64,000 bases of DNA, taken from positions 40,598 to 104,597 of the forward strand of contig JAJTXQ010000046.1 in NCBI GenBank assembly GCA_021462855.1. Direction: 5' to 3'. The position numbers and the translations under genes were made by a program. Below, piece by piece: positions 59,927 through 64,000 of this stretch. The notes beneath the pieces are model-generated. The model had not been told where the DNA came from. It made no database searches and saw only the letters and a program-made list of their open reading frames with translations. How positions within the stretch are numbered: the stretch's first letter is position 1; each line of letters begins with the position of its first letter. The DNA is from Dehalococcoidia bacterium. Lineage in GTDB: Bacteria > Chloroflexota > Dehalococcoidia > DSTF01 > JACRBR01.

Positions 59927-61534
59927 ATGTCCGAGTACCTGTGGTGGAAGCACGGTGTCATCTACCAGATCTATCCGCGCAGCTTCCAGGACAGCGACGG
60001 CAACGGCATCGGCGACCTCAGGGGCGTGATCGAGCGGCTCGACTACCTCAACGACGGCACGCCGCGCTCCCTCGGCATCGACGCGATCTGGTTCTCGCCG
60101 ACGTTCCCCTCGCCGATGCACGACTTCGGCTACGACGTGTCCGACTACGAGGACGTCCACCCCGACTTCGGCGACATGGCGATGATGGACCGCCTGATCG
60201 AGGAGGCGCACAAGCGGGGCATCCGCGTGATCCTCGACTTCGTGCCGAACCACACGTCCTCGCACCACCCGTGGTTCATCGAGTCGCGCTCGTCACCCGA
60301 TTCACCGAAACGCGACTGGTACGTATGGCGCGACCCGAAGCCCGAGGGCAGCCCGCCGAACAACTGGATCGGCGCCTTCGGCGGCCCCGCGTGGGAGTGG
60401 GACCAGGGCACGCAGCAGTACTATCTGCACTCGTTCCTCGTCCAGCAGCCCGACCTCAACTGGCGCAACCCGGAAGTCGAGCGCGCCATGCACAACGTCC
60501 TGAGGTTCTGGATGGACCGCGGCGTCGACGGGTTTCGCATCGATGTCATGGACCGCATCCTCAAGGCCCCGGCGCTCGGCGACAACCCGCCGCAGCCCAA
60601 CCGCGAGTGGGCGAAGATCGTCGGGCAGACGGCGCTGCAGGTGCATGACCACGACCAGAACTGGCCCGATATCATCGACGCCGCGCGCCGCATCCGCAAG
60701 GTAGTCGACGAGTACCCCGAGCGCATGACGGTCGGGGAGGTGTTCGGCGCGCCAGCGCAGATCGTCGCCTACTACGGCGGCGAACAGCTCGACGGGCTGC
60801 ACCTGGCGTTCAACTTCCCGTTCGTGCGCATTTACGCGAACCGCTGGAACGCCGAGCACGTCCGCAAGCGCGTCGACGGGTTCGAGGCGGCGCTGCCCGC
60901 CGGCGGCTGGCCGAACCACGTCCTCGGCAACCACGACGTCGACCGGTTCATCACGCGCGTCAACCACGACGGACGAGGCCGCGAACGAGCGCGCGTCGCC
61001 GCCATGCTGCTCCTGACGCTGCGCGGCACGCCGTTCGTCTACTACGGCGAGGAGATCGGCATGGAGAACGTCGCCATCCCGGAGGCGCAGCTGCAGGACC
61101 CCGCGCGCATTTACGGCCGCGGCCGCGACCCCGAGCGCACACCGATGCAGTGGACGCGCGACGGCGGCTTCACCAACGTCGAGCCATGGCTGCCCTACGG
61201 CGACCTCTCGGTCAACGTCGAGGCGCAGGAGCGCGACGGCGACTCGCTCCTTTCGTTGTACCGCCGCCTGATCTGGCTCCGCCGCGGCTCCGACGCGCTG
61301 CGCTTCGGCGCGTACAGGCCCATCGATGGCCTTCCCGAGGGCGCCTACGCCTACACCCGCGAGCAGGACGGCGACCGCGTGCTGGCCGTCCTCAACTTCA
61401 CGAACGACGACATCGCCATCGCGCTTCCCGATGCGCTGCGGCCCAGCGAAGGGCTCCTGGGCACGCACGGCACGCCCGAGGCGGCGCAGCGCTTCACACT
61501 CAAGGGCAACGAAGGGCGGCTGCTCCGCATCTGA
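59927..61534 (+). CDS. GH13 alpha-glucosidase / oligo-1,6-glucosidase
   Basis: A 535-residue GH13 enzyme. It has the start KHGVIYQIYPRSFQDSDGNG, region I DFVPNH, nucleophile Asp206 (GFRIDVMD), acid/base Glu271 (VGEVFG) and Asp337 (GNHDVDR). Clusters GIGDLRGVIERLDYL and YYGEEIGM place it with GH13_17/23/30-like alpha-glucosidases acting on oligosaccharides such as maltose or sucrose. It has no signal peptide, so it acts in the cytoplasm. GGAGG precedes the ATG. Confidence 0.92.
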   Translation: MSEYLWWKHGVIYQIYPRSFQDSDGNGIGDLRGVIERLDYLNDGTPRSLGIDAIWFSPTFPSPMHDFGYDVSDYEDVHPDFGDMAMMDRLIEEAHKRGIRVILDFVPNHTSSHHPWFIESRSSPDSPKRDWYVWRDPKPEGSPPNNWIGAFGGPAWEWDQGTQQYYLHSFLVQQPDLNWRNPEVERAMHNVLRFWMDRGVDGFRIDVMDRILKAPALGDNPPQPNREWAKIVGQTALQVHDHDQNWPDIIDAARRIRKVVDEYPERMTVGEVFGAPAQIVAYYGGEQLDGLHLAFNFPFVRIYANRWNAEHVRKRVDGFEAALPAGGWPNHVLGNHDVDRFITRVNHDGRGRERARVAAMLLLTLRGTPFVYYGEEIGMENVAIPEAQLQDPARIYGRGRDPERTPMQWTRDGGFTNVEPWLPYGDLSVNVEAQERDGDSLLSLYRRLIWLRRGSDALRFGAYRPIDGLPEGAYAYTREQDGDRVLAVLNFTNDDIAIALPDALRPSEGLLGTHGTPEAAQRFTLKGNEGRLLRI

Positions 61535-61616
61535 ACGCGGGACGCGGCTTGTAGGCGCGCCGCGATCGTGTTTTGATCTCGCAGCCGGAACCACCAGCAC
61601 GGAAGGAGACCGATCG

Positions 61617-62291
61617 ATGCCGGGACAGATGGTCACATTCCCAAGCAACGGACAGCAGGCCGAGGGGTACCTCGCGACGCCGGGCGGCGGCAAGGCGCCG
61701 GGCGTCATCGTCATCCAGGAGTGGTGGGGACTCGTGCCGCACATCAAGGACGTCGCCGACCGGGTGGCCGCGGCCGGATACGTCGCGCTGGCGCCGGACC
61801 TGTACCACGGCAAGACCACGCGCGAGCCCGACGAGGCCGGCAAGCTGATGATGTCGCTGAACATGGAGCGGGCGGCGAAGGACCTCGCGGGCGCGTTCGA
61901 CCTCCTCAAGCGCCACGACGCCTGCACCGGCAAGGTGGGCAGCGTCGGATTCTGCATGGGCGGCGGCCTGTCGCTGTACCTGGCGACGCTGCAGCCGGTC
62001 GATGCTTGCGTCGTCTACTACGGCGCGCTGGTCGGCGCCAAGCCCGACCTGTCGAAGCTCGCCGGCCCGGTGCTCGGCCACTACGCCGAGCATGATGACT
62101 GGGCGAGCCAGGAGGTCGCGCGCAATCTCGAAATGGAAATCCGCGCCAACGGCCACGACGCCACGTTTCACATCTACCCGGGCACCGGCCACGCGTTCTT
62201 TAACGACACGCGGCCCGAAGCGTACAACGCCGACGCATCGAAGACTTCGTGGGAGCGCACGCTCGACTTCTACAAGCACAACCTCGCGTAA
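61617..62291 (+). CDS. dienelactone hydrolase family protein
   Basis: A 224-residue alpha/beta hydrolase of the DLH family. Nucleophile Cys113 is in GFCMGG, with Glu35 in QEWWG, Asp in HYAEHDDW and His in GTGHAFFND, the standard DLH arrangement. It may hydrolyse dienelactone or other ester-lactones; these proteins have broad substrates. GGAAGGAG precedes the ATG. It lies 22 nt before the MDR oxidoreductase and may be cotranscribed. Confidence 0.9.
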   Translation: MPGQMVTFPSNGQQAEGYLATPGGGKAPGVIVIQEWWGLVPHIKDVADRVAAAGYVALAPDLYHGKTTREPDEAGKLMMSLNMERAAKDLAGAFDLLKRHDACTGKVGSVGFCMGGGLSLYLATLQPVDACVVYYGALVGAKPDLSKLAGPVLGHYAEHDDWASQEVARNLEMEIRANGHDATFHIYPGTGHAFFNDTRPEAYNADASKTSWERTLDFYKHNLA

Positions 62292-62313
62292 TCCGCGACG
62301 AAGGGAGGGGACG

Positions 62314-63285
62314 ATGAAAGCCGCCGTCTACTACGAAACCGGCAAGCCCGAGGTGTTTCGCTACGAGGAGTTCCCCGACCCGCCGTGCCACCCGCGCGGC
62401 ATCGTCATCGATGTCAAGGCGATCAGCATCGAGGGTGGCGACGTGCTCCACCGCGCCGGCGGCGAGATGGCGGCGCGGCCACACATCGTCGGCTACCAGT
62501 GCGCCGGCATCGTCCGCGAGGCAGGCGCCGAGGTCACGGACCGCAAGCCCGGTGACCGCGTCGTCGCGCTGATGGCGAACGGGTCGCACGCGTCCGTCGT
62601 CTCCGTGCCAGCGAACCAGGCGTGGCTCGTGCCCGACGCGCTGTCGCTCGAGGAAGCGTCGACGATCCCGGTCCCGTGGGGCACCGCCGACGACTGCCTC
62701 TTCGAGTTCGGCCACCTGAAGGCCGGCGAGACCGTGCTCGTGCAGGCGGGTGGCGGCGGCGTCGGCATCGCCGCGATCCAGCTGGCGAAGCGCGCCGGCG
62801 CGACCGTGCTCGCCACCGCATCGAGCGATGAGAAGCTCGAACGGCTGAAGCCGCTCGGCCTCGACCACGGCATCAACTACAAGGACGAGGATTTCGTCGC
62901 GGCCGTGCGGCGCCTGACGAACGGGCGCGGCGTCGACCTCGTCGTCGACTCCGTCGGCGGGGCGACGCTGCAGGGCAGCCTCGACAGCCTCGCCTACCGC
63001 GGGCGCGCGATCACCGTCGGCAACGCCGGCCGCGACGCCAGCACGCGGCCCGACCTCGGCGTGCTGAGCGCCGGCAACCGCTCGCTCACCGGCGTCTTCC
63101 TCGGCGCCGAGGCGCTGATGAACCCCGGCCGCGTCCAGCCGATGATCGCGCGCCACATCACCGACATCGCGTCCGGCGCGCTGAAGGTGATCATCGACCG
63201 CACCTTCCCGCTGTCCGAGGCCGCCGCCGCGCACGCCTACATCGAGAGCCGCGCCGCATTCGGGCGCGTGCTGCTCATTCCATGA
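62314..63285 (+). CDS. zinc-free MDR/quinone oxidoreductase family protein
   Basis: A 323-residue MDR enzyme of the quinone-oxidoreductase type: GYQCAGIVREAGAEV, VQAGGGGVGIAAIQLAKRAGATVLATASSDEKL (NADPH fold) and LVVDSVGGATLQGSL. The zinc-binding residues of alcohol dehydrogenases are not seen. It likely reduces quinones or enoyl compounds with NADPH. AAGGGAGGGG precedes the ATG. Confidence 0.9.
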   Translation: MKAAVYYETGKPEVFRYEEFPDPPCHPRGIVIDVKAISIEGGDVLHRAGGEMAARPHIVGYQCAGIVREAGAEVTDRKPGDRVVALMANGSHASVVSVPANQAWLVPDALSLEEASTIPVPWGTADDCLFEFGHLKAGETVLVQAGGGGVGIAAIQLAKRAGATVLATASSDEKLERLKPLGLDHGINYKDEDFVAAVRRLTNGRGVDLVVDSVGGATLQGSLDSLAYRGRAITVGNAGRDASTRPDLGVLSAGNRSLTGVFLGAEALMNPGRVQPMIARHITDIASGALKVIIDRTFPLSEAAAAHAYIESRAAFGRVLLIP

Positions 63286-63325
63286 GGGCGCCGGCCGCGG
63301 ATCGGGATAGCGGAGCGCGTCAAGC

Positions 63326-63344
63326 AGAGCCGCCGCGCGGCTCT
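63326..63344 (+). terminator. hairpin after MDR oxidoreductase
   Basis: AGAGCCGC (63326-63333) pairs with GCGGCTCT (63337-63344); outer GTCAA/TTGAC pairing extends it past a 2-nt bulge. There is no T-tract. Confidence 0.5.
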
Positions 63345-63430
63345 TGACCCCGCGGGAAGGCACGCGCCACCATACGCGCACCGGCGGGGGAGCAACCGGC
63401 GGTGGCAGCGGCCGCTGAGCGGAGGATCTC

Positions 63431-64000
63431 ATGTGGCTCCCGATCCCATCGACACGCGGTCGGCGCTTCGCCCTCTGCATCGCCGCGATGATGGTCGCCC
63501 CGCTGCTCGGCGCCCGCACGCACGCCCCCGCATACGCCGGTCCCACCAGCACGCTCGACCGGCCCGCCGACCCGGTCGTCCTCAACGGCGTCGATGCGCC
63601 GGGACTCGTCGGCATCGCGCCGTCGCTGCTCGTCGCGTTCCGCTATAACGGCGGCTGGCAGCAGATCCCCGTGCAGGTCGATGAGCGCAGGTGGATCAAC
63701 CTCGTCGCGATCTACAACCGCCCGCCGGCCGAGGTGCCATACCTCGACAACAAACTGCCGGTGACCGAGCTCGCCTACGCCGACGCCGGCACCTTCGTCG
63801 GCGCGGACCCGAACCCCGCGCTCGACTCCGACGACGAGATCGTGTTCATGGCCGCCGACGCGGGCGGCGACGCGCCGCCCGGCTCGGAGCCGTCCGGCGT
63901 GCTTGCCGGCACCGGGCAGCGCGTGCTGATCACCGACCCGCTCGCTCCGCCGCAGGACGGCGTCGTCTACCTGTTCGCCAGTGACGGCTCGCTCGATCCC
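63431..64000 (+). CDS. exported protein of unknown function (C-terminus off window)
   Basis: The first 190 codons of an exported protein. A signal peptide (about 1-36, RRFALCIAAMMVAPLLGARTH, then APAYAG) precedes a beta-rich mature part with DRPADPVVLNGVDAPGLVGI, QIPVQVDERRWINL and ALDSDDEIVFMAADAGGDA. The IPVQVDE and SDDEIVFMAADAG segments resemble repeat motifs of secreted surface proteins in Chloroflexota; no named domain is recognised. GGAGGA precedes the ATG. Confidence 0.6.
   Translation, partial: MWLPIPSTRGRRFALCIAAMMVAPLLGARTHAPAYAGPTSTLDRPADPVVLNGVDAPGLVGIAPSLLVAFRYNGGWQQIPVQVDERRWINLVAIYNRPPAEVPYLDNKLPVTELAYADAGTFVGADPNPALDSDDEIVFMAADAGGDAPPGSEPSGVLAGTGQRVLITDPLAPPQDGVVYLFASDGSLDP

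Overview
The window is high-GC (roughly 70%) bacterial chromosome, densely packed, with many 1-8 nt gene overlaps and short gaps. A GC-rich member of the Chloroflexota (Dehalococcoidia or a neighbouring class) fits best. The inferred reasons are F420-type luciferase-like oxidoreductases, many lipoproteins, a B12-dependent (class II) ribonucleotide reductase, Flp-type pilins, a MacB-like exporter with no outer-membrane partner, an ECF sigma/anti-sigma pair, and frequent start codons lying 5-9 nt after a -10-like TAnnnT box (apparent leaderless mRNAs). There is no rRNA or ribosomal protein to prove the lineage.

Layout. 1-4.9 kb: two luciferase-like monooxygenases, NagB, an EamA exporter, ThiE and a beta-propeller protein. 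5.0-6.5 kb: an isolated two-gene phage-like island (putative scaffold plus HK97-type major capsid protein) with no terminase, portal, protease or integrase. 6.5-9.7 kb: aconitase followed by a membrane protein carrying an FtsH extracellular-like domain. 9.8-13.9 kb: a MacB-like exporter (permease, ATPase, very long coiled-coil adaptor) with a perfect palindrome at the adaptor start. 14-17.5 kb: an exported subtilase, a DUF457 membrane protein and two divergent YbaK-type deacylases. 17.5-22.6 kb: a complete livKHMGF-type branched-chain amino-acid ABC operon with a visible promoter and a 32-bp perfect palindrome between the binding protein and the permeases. 22.8-27.3 kb: an orphan OmpR-type regulator, then an operon for methylmalonyl-CoA metabolism (epimerase, triple-VOC protein, B12-binding mutase subunit, MeaB GTPase).

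28-31 kb: an HD-GYP membrane protein, tRNA-Val, and three consecutive 69-residue Flp prepilins, two of them preceded by a shared bipartite DNA element. 31.2-34.1 kb: class V aminotransferase plus SerA, which fits a serine pathway. 34.1-38.1 kb: mixed accessory enzymes. 38.3-41 kb: class II ribonucleotide reductase. 41-45.2 kb: a Zur-type regulator with znuACB zinc uptake genes and, as last gene, an L,D-transpeptidase; a 42-bp inverted repeat sits directly before the regulator. 45.2-48.1 kb: ECF sigma/anti-sigma pair, a lipoprotein and a tandem universal stress protein. 48-55.3 kb: biotin synthase, an SH3b/CARDB protein, a dnaG-rpoD operon and an isolated nuoB. 55.3-64 kb: DUF3105 protein, alpha/beta hydrolase, exporter, tRNA-Asn, a decayed YcaQ/AlkZ-type glycosylase gene, a GH13 glucosidase, a dienelactone hydrolase, an MDR oxidoreductase and the start of an exported protein.

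The strongest leads for something new are the orphan scaffold/capsid pair, the Flp pilin triplet with its bipartite direct-repeat element, and the large inverted repeats that look like operators for the zinc and efflux operons. Family assignments rest on motifs read by eye; no database search was possible.
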